Shown here piece after piece: positions 8,008-17,300 of a stretch of 64,000 nucleotides of DNA. The stretch spans positions 6,266,001 through 6,330,000 of the forward strand of contig NZ_CP117425.1 in assembly GCF_030687295.1 (NCBI RefSeq), written 5' to 3'. The notes below the pieces were generated by a model. The model was given only the letters and a program-made list of their open reading frames with translations, ran no database searches and was not told the origin of the DNA. The position numbers and the translations under genes were made by a program. This DNA comes from Pseudomonas beijingensis. Its GTDB lineage: Bacteria; Pseudomonadota; Gammaproteobacteria; Pseudomonadales; Pseudomonadaceae. How positions within the stretch are numbered: the stretch's first letter is position 1; each line of letters begins with the position of its first letter.

Positions 8008-11000
8008 CACGGCAGCGTCGACAACGGAACGCGGTACAAGGCATCACCCGGCTCGGCATCGCCGAAACGCACCCAGTTGGCGAGGTCGTTGTGGAAGGTT
8101 TCGTAGAGACGGATTTTCGAATCCAGCTCGTCGATGAAGTCTTCCTGCTCGGCCACGCTCAAGGACAACCACAAGTCCTGGGTCATGTTCAGCGACTTGC
8201 TGCGGTACGGCAGCCCTTCGAGGTACTCGCCGAGAATCCCGCCGTCGGCCAGGTTACCGCCCTTGCGCAAAGCCGATGGGTCGCGGCTCATGTAGGCACT
8301 GGCGCTGGCGATTTCCTGGAAGAAATCCTTGGGCGAGCTCTGGGTCTTGCGGGCCGCGTCGACGATCAGCTTCAGCGACTGCTGCAGGTCGTTGAGTTGC
8401 AGCTTGGTCAGCATCACGCAGACCTGGAACGCCGGCAGCGCCGGGTTGGTCAGGTCGCGGTCGGCGGTCCAGGCGCTGACCAGTTGCGGCGCCTGGCTGG
8501 CGGATTTGCGCCCCAGGAAATCCATGTGCATCGCGTAGCCGACCGCGGCCGACTTGTCGGCCAGGCTCGGCGCGGCGCTCAACAGCGGCACGGCTTGCGG
8601 CTTGTTGCTGCGCACCTGATGCACCAGGTCGGCGAACACCGAACCGATCTCATCGACGCGCTCGCCGAACTTGCGCACATCGGCGCCCGGCACCGGAATG
8701 TACAGGTCGCCGATCTGCGGGTTGGCGTCGGCGGTCAGGATGCGGTACTGGCTCTGGGCGCCGGCATGGGTTTTCTTGCCGGCGTCGCTGAGCAGGTGCA
8801 GGGCGTAGATCTTGATCTGCTTGCCCAGCGCCGCCTGGCGCACTTCGGCCTCGTTCATTTGCGTGGCGGCAAACGGATCGTTCTTGCGCAGGGCGCCGGC
8901 GTCGGTGACCAACAGGATCAAGCGCCCGCCGTAGCCGGACCAGTCCATGCCTTCGACGGCTTCCATGACCCCGGCGAACGCATCTTCGTTGAACGAATGG
9001 CTCGACACCGTCGAGGCCTTGACCTGCCGCGCCAGCTCCACGAAGCGTTGCGGGTCGCGGCCCTGCTCCAGGGTGATCAAGGTCTTGGCGACGTATTCCA
9101 GCCCCGGGGTTTTCTTGATGCTGCTGCGGAAACCCACCATGCCGAAGCTGACACTGTCCAACTCGCCGCGCTCGGCGATGCGGGTTTGCAGTGCGTGGAC
9201 CACGTCGCGGACCTGGTCGATGTAGGGCTGCATCGACACCGTAGTGTCCACCACCAGCACCACCGCCGTACGGAACGCGTCGGCATTGGCGGTCGTGATC
9301 GGCGTGTTGCCCGCAGCCTTGGGGGTGTTGCCCGGGTCGATGGAGGCCACGTTCAGCAACTGCACCGGCTGGCCGTTCTCATCCATGCTTTCGCGGGAAT
9401 CGAAGATCGGCAACAGGTAGAACTGGTTCTGCGGTACCGCGCTGGCGGCCGGTTCCAGGGCCAACACTTGCTGCTCTTGCTGGGGGCTCTGCTGGGCCTT
9501 GAGCAAGACGTTCTTGGCGGCCGATGGGTTAGCCAGGAGCTTTTCCACTTCGCCAGGCTGACGCAGGAACATCACCGGCGCACGGCCAGAGCGTTCGGTG
9601 AACTTGAGCACCAGGCTTTGCTTCCAGTCGCTGACTTGGGTTGCGGGCAACCAGCCGTCGCTGCGCCCGTCGGTGGCCGCGCCGACCCGCACCCAAGCGC
9701 TGCCATCCACGTCTTTGCGCTGATACACGTACAACACCGAAAACGCCGGCAGTGCCTTGCCGGGCGCAGCGCCCGGCGCCTCGGCGAGTTTCGCCCCCGG
9801 CTTGCTGAGCACGCGCTGGAACAGGGTTTTCTTGCCGGCCATCAGCAGCGGACGCTGGCCGCCGTCGGCCTCGGCCGCCACGGGTGGCTGGGCCGCAGGG
9901 GTGACGGGAGGTTTAACCGCTGGCACCTCGGGAGCCTTCGGCCGGGACACCTCGGGAGGCTTGACCGAGGTCGTCGTGGTCACCGGCTTCTTCACCTCTT
10001 TCCCATCATCACCGGCCAACCACCAATAACCCGCGCCACCCAACGCCAGCGCCACGGCGACTGCCACGGCGGCCAGGGCGAACACCGGCCCCTTGCGCTG
10101 CTCCGACACCGAGGATTGAACCGTCGGTTTTACTGGCGGCGGAACGGGCTTGGGCTGCGGTTGAGGCTGCGGTTGTGAGTAAGCCGGGCCGCTGGGAATG
10201 TCGATGGACATGGGCGTCAAGCCCGCCAAGTCATCCACCGGCGGTGGCGTGGTCGGCAGTTGAAACGACAACGGTCGGATCAGCGTCGCCTCCGACGATT
10301 CCTCTGGCAGGTTATCCAGCGCCCGCAGCAACGCCGCCGCATCCGGGAAACGCTCCGCCGGATCCTTGGCCAATAGCTTGCGCAGCACATCCTGGTAACG
10401 ACCATGGTGCACCGGCAACTCCGGCAACGGTTCGGTCAGGTGCGCCAGGGCTGTGGACAGTGCGTCATTGCCGGTATACGGCAGTTTGCCGACGAGGATT
10501 TCGTAGAGCACCACGCCCAAGGCGTACAGGTCGGCGCGGCCGTCGATGTCTTGCCCACGGGCCTGTTCCGGGCTCATGTAGCTGGGCGTGCCGACGGCAA
10601 AGCCGGCCTGGGTGAATTGGGTGCGGTCGTCCAAGGACTTGGCGATGCCGAAGTCCGAGAGCACCGCCGTGCCATCGGCGCGGAACAGGATGTTGGCCGG
10701 CTTGACGTCACGGTGGACCAGGCCCAGTCCGTGGGCATACCCCAGGGCCGAGGCGATCTGGCGAATGTAGGTCAGGCCCTGCTCCGGCGTCAGGCCCGCG
10801 GCGATGCGTTCCTTGAGCGTGCCGTTGGGCAGGTATTCCATCGCCATGTAATACAGCTCACCGACGTTGCCGATGTCATGGATGGTGACGGTGTGCGGGT
10901 GCGACAAGCGCGCCAGGGTCTTGCCTTCGCGCAGGAAACGTTCGCAGAAGGTCGGGTCGGCGGCCAGGGCGGCGGCCATGACTTTCAATGCCACCTTGCG

Positions 11001-11105
11001 CTCCAGCGAACGCTGGGTCGCCAGGTACACGCTGGCCATCGCGCCTTCGCCGATCGGCCCTTCGATGTCGTAGCCGGGGATGACAATGTTCAGGGTCAAG
11101 CTCAT
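8007..11105 (-). CDS. ppkA: PpkA, membrane Ser/Thr kinase of H1-T6SS
   Basis: A 1032-residue Hanks-type kinase. N-lobe glycine loop GEGAMASV (19-26), Lys41, catalytic HRD (131-133) with Lys135/Asn138, DFG (151-153), and a VGTPSYMSPEQ activation segment. A Pro-rich linker leads to one membrane span (VFALAAVAVAVALALGGAGYWWLA, about residue 345). The periplasmic part holds a second Pro/Val linker, an SH3-like segment and a von Willebrand A domain with MIDAS motif DTTVS (about residue 610 onward). In P. aeruginosa PpkA dimerises on an envelope signal and phosphorylates Fha1 to fire the apparatus. Its start overlaps the pppA stop by 4 nt. Confidence 0.96.
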   Translation of the reverse strand: MSLTLNIVIPGYDIEGPIGEGAMASVYLATQRSLERKVALKVMAAALAADPTFCERFLREGKTLARLSHPHTVTIHDIGNVGELYYMAMEYLPNGTLKERIAAGLTPEQGLTYIRQIASALGYAHGLGLVHRDVKPANILFRADGTAVLSDFGIAKSLDDRTQFTQAGFAVGTPSYMSPEQARGQDIDGRADLYALGVVLYEILVGKLPYTGNDALSTALAHLTEPLPELPVHHGRYQDVLRKLLAKDPAERFPDAAALLRALDNLPEESSEATLIRPLSFQLPTTPPPVDDLAGLTPMSIDIPSGPAYSQPQPQPQPKPVPPPVKPTVQSSVSEQRKGPVFALAAVAVAVALALGGAGYWWLAGDDGKEVKKPVTTTTSVKPPEVSRPKAPEVPAVKPPVTPAAQPPVAAEADGGQRPLLMAGKKTLFQRVLSKPGAKLAEAPGAAPGKALPAFSVLYVYQRKDVDGSAWVRVGAATDGRSDGWLPATQVSDWKQSLVLKFTERSGRAPVMFLRQPGEVEKLLANPSAAKNVLLKAQQSPQQEQQVLALEPAASAVPQNQFYLLPIFDSRESMDENGQPVQLLNVASIDPGNTPKAAGNTPITTANADAFRTAVVLVVDTTVSMQPYIDQVRDVVHALQTRIAERGELDSVSFGMVGFRSSIKKTPGLEYVAKTLITLEQGRDPQRFVELARQVKASTVSSHSFNEDAFAGVMEAVEGMDWSGYGGRLILLVTDAGALRKNDPFAATQMNEAEVRQAALGKQIKIYALHLLSDAGKKTHAGAQSQYRILTADANPQIGDLYIPVPGADVRKFGERVDEIGSVFADLVHQVRSNKPQAVPLLSAAPSLADKSAAVGYAMHMDFLGRKSASQAPQLVSAWTADRDLTNPALPAFQVCVMLTKLQLNDLQQSLKLIVDAARKTQSSPKDFFQEIASASAYMSRDPSALRKGGNLADGGILGEYLEGLPYRSKSLNMTQDLWLSLSVAEQEDFIDELDSKIRLYETFHNDLANWVRFGDAEPGDALYRVPLSTLP

Positions 11106-11833
11106 GACGGCACCTTCACGACCACCACGGTGATGTTGTCCGGCGCACCGCGCATCAGGCCCAGGGACACCAGGCTGCTGGCGATTTCGCCGGGCTCGTC
11201 GTGGCTCAAGACTTCGCGGATCTCATCATCCTCGACGGTCTTGGTCAGCCCGTCGCTGCACAACAGGTAGCTGTCGCCAGGCACCAGCAGCAGTTCGGTC
11301 AGCGCCAGGTTCAGTTGCGCCTCGACGCCGATGGCCCGGGTGACGATGTTGGCTCGTGGATGGACCCGCGCCTCGGCTTCGCTGAGCAGGCCACTGTCCT
11401 GCAAGTCCTGGACATAGCTGTGGTCCCGGGAGATGCCTTCGAGTACGCCGTCGCGCAGGCGATACAAACGGCTGTCACCGGCCCACAGGCACATGCCACG
11501 CAGGTCCCGGGCGGCCAGCACCACCACGGTGCTGCCCATCATCGTCACGCCACGGTTGGCGGTTTCTTCGCGCACGGCGGCGTTGACCCGCAGCAGGTCG
11601 CTTTGCAGCGCCGCAACGTACTCATCCAGTGAACGCCCCACGGCAATGCCGCGCAGGCTGTCGACGATCAGGCTGCTGACGTAGTCGCCCGCCGCGTGCC
11701 CGCCCATGCCGTCGGCCACCACCCAGAGGCCGTTTTCCGGCAGGTCCAGGCAGGCGTCTTCGTTGACCTGACGGACCATCCCGACATGGCTCTTGCTTGC
11801 AGACTTGATTGCTTTTCCGGCACTTGGACGCAT
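11102..11833 (-). CDS. pppA: PppA, PP2C-type phosphatase
   Basis: A 243-residue PPM/PP2C phosphatase carrying the metal-binding motifs NEDAC (from Asn24), VADGMGGHAAGD (Asp41), GSTVV, WAGDSRLYRLR, LCSDGLT and PDNITVVVV. It removes the phosphate PpkA places on Fha1 and so resets the secretion apparatus and limits firing to sites of contact. The ATG at 11833 lies exactly at the tagF stop, and the two genes are fused by P. aeruginosa-like order. Full length for the family, with no missing motif. Confidence 0.95.
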   Translation of the reverse strand: MRPSAGKAIKSASKSHVGMVRQVNEDACLDLPENGLWVVADGMGGHAAGDYVSSLIVDSLRGIAVGRSLDEYVAALQSDLLRVNAAVREETANRGVTMMGSTVVVLAARDLRGMCLWAGDSRLYRLRDGVLEGISRDHSYVQDLQDSGLLSEAEARVHPRANIVTRAIGVEAQLNLALTELLLVPGDSYLLCSDGLTKTVEDDEIREVLSHDEPGEIASSLVSLGLMRGAPDNITVVVVKVPS

Positions 11834-12487
11834 CTACACAACACCTTCTTGGCCGAGCAAAAATTGCGCAAAATCAGCGGCTGCCGGCAATCCCTGGCAG
11901 CGCATCAAACCCGGGGCAATGCGCTCCGATCCCTGGCCCCACCACAAGCTCACGCCTTCGCAGGCCGCTTCGGCCAGAGCGCTCATGCGCCGCTGCGGGT
12001 CGGTGGCATCGAAGCGATGCAGGCTGGCGAAACGGCTGCTTGGCGTGCGCGGCAAATACATCGGGCTGCCGAGGGTTTCCAGCTGTTCGTTGAACGCCTC
12101 GAAACTGGCCTCCACGCTCAACGTGCTCAGCAACAGGTTCTCCACCCGCTCGAACCACTCGTCCGCACCGCCCACCACCGACGCCGGGTCCGCGTCGGGC
12201 TCCAGCAGCACCGCGACGGTCAACGGAAAATAACGGCCGACCCGGTCGATGCTCGGCATCACCACCCCAACGGCGGCGTCCGGGCCACACACACCGGGCG
12301 CGACCATGAAGCGCCACAGCGGGCTGACCAGATAGGCATCCAGCCAGCGCTCGCCGAGGCTGCTCTGACTGGCGAGCAAACCCGCCGCCAACCACGAATC
12401 CCACGGACCGATAAACCCCTGGGGCAAACCACGGCTGACAAAGTCCCCGCGGCTGGCCAACTTGCCGTAGAAGCCCGGCGTACTCAT
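11834..12487 (-). CDS. tagF: TagF, post-translational repressor of H1-T6SS
   Basis: A 217-residue protein from the ATG at 12487, which overlaps the tssM1 stop (ATGA). Family features are the N-terminal GFYGKLASRGDFVSRGLP, the segment GPWDSWLAAGLLAS, PLWRFMVAPGVCG, GVVMPSIDRVGRYFPLTV, and the C-terminal LWWGQGSER. TagF sequesters Fha and blocks T6SS firing independently of phosphorylation in P. aeruginosa. Here it is a separate gene, not fused to PppA as in some species. A longer in-frame opening upstream to 12754 is a shadow of tssM1. Confidence 0.93.
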   Translation of the reverse strand: MSTPGFYGKLASRGDFVSRGLPQGFIGPWDSWLAAGLLASQSSLGERWLDAYLVSPLWRFMVAPGVCGPDAAVGVVMPSIDRVGRYFPLTVAVLLEPDADPASVVGGADEWFERVENLLLSTLSVEASFEAFNEQLETLGSPMYLPRTPSSRFASLHRFDATDPQRRMSALAEAACEGVSLWWGQGSERIAPGLMRCQGLPAAADFAQFLLGQEGVV

Positions 12488-15400
12488 AGCCGCTCCGGCA
12501 GGCTGAAGCCGCTGAGCACCCGGCTCTTGAACGGGTTGAAGGCGCTGTTGGCCCGCAATTCGTAAGAGGCGCTGGCACCATCGACCCGCAGCCGCAGGTT
12601 GAAGCGGTCCGGCGAGTTGCCGGCGGTCAGGTCCGATTGCTCCAGCAGCCGGAACCAGGCCCACGGCCCATCCAGGGTGATGCCGGAGCGACCGCTGGAC
12701 GACGGCGGCATGATCGAGATCCGCACCACGCCGATGCTGCCCGGGTTCGGCCATTGCATGGCGGTCGGCCGGCTCGGGCCGTGGTCGTAGCTCAGTTGCT
12801 GGCCGTCGAGGTCGAGCAGGAACTGGGTGATGGTCGAGTCCATCGCCACCGGTTTGAGTTCGAAGCGCACCATCGGCTGGGTGCCGCCGGAACGGAAGAA
12901 CGCATCGCGGATGGTCGCCGCGCGCTGGAAGGTCTGCAGCACGCCAGGGGCGATGCCGAGCTTCTGCGCCGCGCCCGGTTGCCAGCGCCAGGTCGGGGTC
13001 GAGGTGTCGACGTAGGGTTGCAGGTACTTGCGGAAGTAGTTGTCCATCACCCCGCCGACGCCGAAGAACTGGCCAAAGTCATCCAGGGTCGCGTCCCGCG
13101 CACTGCCCGGCGACATCGGATAGCGCCCGGCCAGGGACTGACGATAGATGTTCACCACTTCGCTGGTCCAGGCGGCGTTCAGTTGGTTGCGCACCCCGCC
13201 CATCATGCTGTTGGTGGTGGAGTTGACCACCGACTTGACCAGGCCCTGCACCAGCGGCGGCTGGCGTTCGGCGTTGAGGCTGACCCGAGTGGCAGCGGCC
13301 GAGGCCTGGTTCTTGGCCTCGCCGAGCAAGGCGTCGCCGCTGGCACCGACCATGGCGCTGACCTGCACGTACAAAGCGTTCATGTCCGCCAGCAAGCCAT
13401 CGATGGCCGCCGGCTCGCCTTCGCTTTTGCTGACGATGCTGTTGAGCTCGGCGAAGTGCGCGGTGATCGGGTCATCGCTCGCCGCCGGCGCGTTGGGCGT
13501 CGCCTGCTCCTGGCCGAGCAAGCTGCCCAGGCGCTCCTTGAGTTTGTCCACACCGCCTTCCACCGGTGTACCTTGGGCGGCCAGCAGGCGTTCATCCTGT
13601 TGCAGGTCGGTTTCCTTCGCCACCGCCACCAGCAGTTTTTTCAACGGCGAGGTCGGGCCGGAAATCACCCGCAGCACGTCGGCGGCCTGGGCCACGCTGG
13701 TGATCGGCACAAAGTCGATGTCGGCCAGCAAGGCGTCCCATTGGCGCAGATAATCCTGGAAGTACAGGCGACGCACATCGGCGGCCAGGCTGGCGACGTT
13801 CTGCTGATCGGCCTCTTCGTGGCCCAGTACCCATTGCTCTTCGGCCAGGGTACCGGTCTGGCTCAGGCTGGTGAGCAAGAAGCCCTGGCGGTAGCCCTTG
13901 ACGGTGAAGAACCCGCTCAGCGGCTCGCCCAACGGCTTGCCGCTCTTGCGGCTGAACACCAGCGCCGCGTCACGCCCGGCGGCTTCGTTGATGCGGAAGT
14001 CCGGGATGCCTTCGGGCAGTTTCTGGCGCTTGATCCGGTCATACACTCGTTGGGCTACCGGCAATTGCTGCAACTGGCGGCGCAGGTCTTCGACCAGGCG
14101 CGTGTCGAGGCGCGCCAGCGGCGGACGCCGCTCGAACAGTGCCTGCAAATGCGCGGTCAAGGCTTGGCGTTGCTCGGCTGGCAAGTCCCGCGGCAGGCTG
14201 CGATCCCAATCCAGGGCGATCCAGGCCTTGATGAAATCGGCATCGTAATGCTCGGTGTCGGCGAGCATCAGGTAGGCCTTCAAGCCTTCGTAGAGGAAAT
14301 CCGAATTGCCGCCGCTGTGCAGTTGCTCTTCGATGCGTGTCAGCAGGCGTGGCGCAAACACCGCGATCAGCAGCTTGCGGTAGACGCTGCCGGACTCGGC
14401 TTCGAGCATGTCACCCTGATACAGGCCCAGGCCTTCGGCCCAGCTCGGGGCGTCGTCGGCCAGGTGCTTCACGGCGTTAAGCAGCGGCAACACCGCGAGC
14501 ACATCCCGTTGCGCCGGGCTGAGGTTCTGCACCGTCTGGCCCAATGGCGCGACCTTCTGATCGACCTGGGCGATGTAGGCCTGGTTAGCGCGGTAGCTGA
14601 CCCACCACAGCGTGCTGACCACCAACACCAGCACCACCGTGGAAGCCAGTACACCCCGGGCGATCCATTTGCGCCGACGCTCGACTTTCGGGTCGACGCC
14701 CACCAGCCCGCGCTCGGCGAAGGCCACGGCGGTGAAGAGTTTTTCGATGAAGTAGCTGCGCCCGGTGCCGGTCTGGCGCGCCAGGTGCTGACGGTCCAGG
14801 TTCATGCTCTGGGCCATGGAGCCGATCAAGCGGTCGATCGGGCTGCCTTCCTGGGTGCCGCTGGTGAAATACACGCCGCGCAGCAACACGCGCTCTTCGA
14901 AGGCGTTGGGTTTGAACACGCCTTCGAGGAAGCTTTGCAGACAATCTTTCAAGGCGCCGAACTGCTGCGGGAAGCCGTAGATCAGATCACGGCGCGCCGG
15001 GTCGCGCTCTTGTTGCAAGCGCTCCACCAAACGGTCGTTGAGGCGCTGCTCCAGGCCGGTGAATTCGCTTTGCAGGTGCGCCAGCGGGCTGTCGTTGCTC
15101 TTGCCATCGTCCAGGGCAAAGGTCATGCCCCAGACCTGGGCGCGCTCTTCCTTGCTCAGGGTATCGAAATACTCCATGAACCCCGGCACGAGGTCGAGCT
15201 TGGTCAGCATCAGGTAGATCGGGAAACGCACGCCCAGTTGGGTGTACAGCTCCTGGATGCGCAAGCGAATTGCCGCGGCATGGGCGGCGCGCTCGGCGTC
15301 GCTGCCCAGCAGCAGGTCGGACAGGCTGATGGCAATGAAGGCACCGTCAATCGGGCGTCGGGCCCGTTGTTTTTTCAACAGGCCAAGAAAGCCCAGCCAC

Positions 15401-15984
15401 GCGGCCTTGTCGATGGTCGCGTCGCTGTCCTGGGTGGTGTAGCGGCCAGCGGTGTCGAGCAGGACCGCCTGGTCGGTGAACCACCAATCGCAATTGCGCG
15501 TACCGCCCACGCCGCGCACGGCACCGGCGCCCAGTTGCGCGGCCAGCGGGAAATGCAGCCCGGAGTTGACCAGCGCGGTGGTCTTGCCCGAACCCGGCGG
15601 GCCGATGATCACGTACCACGGCAGCTCGTAGAGGTTACGGCGCTCGTCACCGCCCAGCTTGGCTTTCTTGAGCAGGGCCAAGGCTTCGTCCATGCGCTGG
15701 CGCAGGGTCTCGAGCTCCTCGGCTGTGGCGATGCTGGTGGGGTCGGGTGGGGTTTGCGCGGCCAGGCTGCGCATCACTTCGGCGGCCTGCCGGCGCGCCT
15801 GGATGATGCGGAACACCCGGTAGGCGATCCACACCGCGAACACCAGAATGATCAAGGCCCAGCGGCGGCCTTCAGGCACCAGCCAATCGAGCAGCGGGCC
15901 CACGAACCAGATGATCAGGCTCAGGGCGATCAGCCCCAGCAATGGAATGACCCAGCGGGTCATAAAACTGAAAAACGCCTTCAC
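12484..15984 (-). CDS. tssM1: TssM1 (IcmF family) inner membrane T6SS protein
   Basis: A 1166-residue protein. Two N-terminal membrane helices (about 9-35 and 42-60) precede a cytoplasmic NTPase-like domain with an intact Walker A GPPGSGKT (128-135), and GGTRNCDWWF/DTAGRYTTQD form the Walker B region. A third helix lies near residue 445 (ASTVVLVLVVSTLWWVSY), then the long periplasmic ImcF-related and C-terminal beta domains that bind TssJ. It spans the periplasm and forms the trans-envelope channel with TssL and TssJ. It overlaps tssL1 and tagF by 4 nt each, so this is one translation-coupled run. Confidence 0.96.
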   Translation of the reverse strand: MKAFFSFMTRWVIPLLGLIALSLIIWFVGPLLDWLVPEGRRWALIILVFAVWIAYRVFRIIQARRQAAEVMRSLAAQTPPDPTSIATAEELETLRQRMDEALALLKKAKLGGDERRNLYELPWYVIIGPPGSGKTTALVNSGLHFPLAAQLGAGAVRGVGGTRNCDWWFTDQAVLLDTAGRYTTQDSDATIDKAAWLGFLGLLKKQRARRPIDGAFIAISLSDLLLGSDAERAAHAAAIRLRIQELYTQLGVRFPIYLMLTKLDLVPGFMEYFDTLSKEERAQVWGMTFALDDGKSNDSPLAHLQSEFTGLEQRLNDRLVERLQQERDPARRDLIYGFPQQFGALKDCLQSFLEGVFKPNAFEERVLLRGVYFTSGTQEGSPIDRLIGSMAQSMNLDRQHLARQTGTGRSYFIEKLFTAVAFAERGLVGVDPKVERRRKWIARGVLASTVVLVLVVSTLWWVSYRANQAYIAQVDQKVAPLGQTVQNLSPAQRDVLAVLPLLNAVKHLADDAPSWAEGLGLYQGDMLEAESGSVYRKLLIAVFAPRLLTRIEEQLHSGGNSDFLYEGLKAYLMLADTEHYDADFIKAWIALDWDRSLPRDLPAEQRQALTAHLQALFERRPPLARLDTRLVEDLRRQLQQLPVAQRVYDRIKRQKLPEGIPDFRINEAAGRDAALVFSRKSGKPLGEPLSGFFTVKGYRQGFLLTSLSQTGTLAEEQWVLGHEEADQQNVASLAADVRRLYFQDYLRQWDALLADIDFVPITSVAQAADVLRVISGPTSPLKKLLVAVAKETDLQQDERLLAAQGTPVEGGVDKLKERLGSLLGQEQATPNAPAASDDPITAHFAELNSIVSKSEGEPAAIDGLLADMNALYVQVSAMVGASGDALLGEAKNQASAAATRVSLNAERQPPLVQGLVKSVVNSTTNSMMGGVRNQLNAAWTSEVVNIYRQSLAGRYPMSPGSARDATLDDFGQFFGVGGVMDNYFRKYLQPYVDTSTPTWRWQPGAAQKLGIAPGVLQTFQRAATIRDAFFRSGGTQPMVRFELKPVAMDSTITQFLLDLDGQQLSYDHGPSRPTAMQWPNPGSIGVVRISIMPPSSSGRSGITLDGPWAWFRLLEQSDLTAGNSPDRFNLRLRVDGASASYELRANSAFNPFKSRVLSGFSLPERL

Positions 15985-17294
15985 TCGACCCCCTCCGCCA
16001 ATACTGTGATTTCAACCCGACGATTGCGCGCACGCCCCTCTGGGGTGGCGTTGGACGCCAACGGCTCGGTGTCGCTGCGGCCTTCGGCGCTGAAGCGCTC
16101 GGGCTGGCCGGTCTTGGCCGACAGAATTTGCAGCACCGATTGGGCCCGCGCTTCGGACAGCGCCCAGTTGGACGGGAACCGGAGGGTGGCGATCGGCCGA
16201 TTGTCGCTGTGCCCGGTCACCAGGACCTGGCCCTTGACCTTGCGCACCGCATCGGCGATGCGCAGCATCAGCGGCTGGAAATCGTCCTTGATGCTGGCGC
16301 TGCCCGAGGCGAACAGTTCATCGCCGCGGATGGTCACCACCGAGCGGTCGACGGCGTCTTCCACCGCAATGCGGTTGGCGCGGATTTCATCGGCGAGGAA
16401 GCCGGCCAGACGTGGGCGCTCGACCACTTTCGGCTGCACCACAGGGCGGTCGATGGTCTGCACCGGGATTTCACCGAGGAAATGAATGTTCTTGAACACC
16501 GGCTCGGCATCGGAGGCCAGTTTCATGCGCAGGCCGAACAGCAACGCCAGCAGCAGGGCCGCGCCGATAGCCACGGCGATCCATGGCGGCATGAACTGGG
16601 CCAACCGGTCGCGGGCCACGGTGACACCGCGCCAGTGCGGCGACAGCTCGCGCTCGTAGTCGCCCCGGGCGCTGCGAATCACACCAGCGGTGCGCTCACG
16701 CAAGGCTTCCAATTGGCTGCGACCGTCGTTCATTACCCGGTAGCGCCCCTCGAAACCGAGGCACATGCACAGGTACAAAAGCTCCAGCAGATACAGGCGC
16801 TCGCGGGGGCTTTGCAGGCAATGCTCCAGCAGCTGGAACACCTTCTCGCCGCCCCAGGCTTCGTTGTGCACGGTGATCAGCAGGCTTTGCTTGCCCCAGT
16901 CGCTGGTGCCGCCCCACGGGGTGCTCAACACCGCTTCGTCCAACGCGGTACACAGGGCGTAGCGGGCCAGCAACACATCGTTGCGCACCACACCGGCGGC
17001 CTCGGCGCGCTCTTCGAACTGGCGCAGATAGGCCAGCAGCTGTGCGCGCAAACTGGCCGGCGCCGGGTGGGCGATGGTGTTGCGCAGGCGCGTCAGCAGC
17101 GCCAGCAGCGGGCCGGCGGCGCTTTCCAACGGGTTGAGGCCCTCGGCCTTGCCGGTCAGGACCGGCGCGGCCGGCATCGACAGCGGCGCAGGCTGTGGAC
17201 GACCCGGGTCCGGACGGCCAGGGTCCGGGCGAAATGGATCGGCGCCACGGCCACCGGGCGTCGGCATGAATTGGGTACGATCGTCGTTGCTCAT
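15981..17294 (-). CDS. tssL1: TssL1 (DotU family) with C-terminal OmpA-like peptidoglycan-binding domain
   Basis: 437 residues. A Pro/Arg-rich N terminus (GRPDPGRPDPGRPQP) precedes the cytoplasmic DotU helical domain (LNPLESAAGPLLALLTRLR, ARYALCTALDEAVL, LELLYLCMCLGFEGRYR). One membrane helix follows (PPWIAVAIGAALLLALLFGL, about 215-235), then a periplasmic OmpA-like domain with LVTGHSDNRPI, NWALSEARAQSV and RARNRRVEI, the diaminopimelate-binding motif region. Such an evolved TssL anchors the complex to the cell wall without a separate TagL. It starts 6 nt after the tssK1 stop. Confidence 0.95.
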   Translation of the reverse strand: MSNDDRTQFMPTPGGRGADPFRPDPGRPDPGRPQPAPLSMPAAPVLTGKAEGLNPLESAAGPLLALLTRLRNTIAHPAPASLRAQLLAYLRQFEERAEAAGVVRNDVLLARYALCTALDEAVLSTPWGGTSDWGKQSLLITVHNEAWGGEKVFQLLEHCLQSPRERLYLLELLYLCMCLGFEGRYRVMNDGRSQLEALRERTAGVIRSARGDYERELSPHWRGVTVARDRLAQFMPPWIAVAIGAALLLALLFGLRMKLASDAEPVFKNIHFLGEIPVQTIDRPVVQPKVVERPRLAGFLADEIRANRIAVEDAVDRSVVTIRGDELFASGSASIKDDFQPLMLRIADAVRKVKGQVLVTGHSDNRPIATLRFPSNWALSEARAQSVLQILSAKTGQPERFSAEGRSDTEPLASNATPEGRARNRRVEITVLAEGVE

Positions 17295-17300
17295 CGCGGT

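Noticed and set aside
7938..10178. 746-codon plus-strand open frame opposite ppkA
   Set aside because: Shadow of PpkA coding DNA; crosses from tagT into ppkA without a plausible start.
12637..16485. 1282-codon open frame on the plus strand opposite tssM1 and tssL1
   Set aside because: It spans the end of two intact genes on the other strand. Its composition is Gln/Arg/His/Val-rich, as expected when the complement of high-GC coding DNA is read, and it has no recognisable domain.
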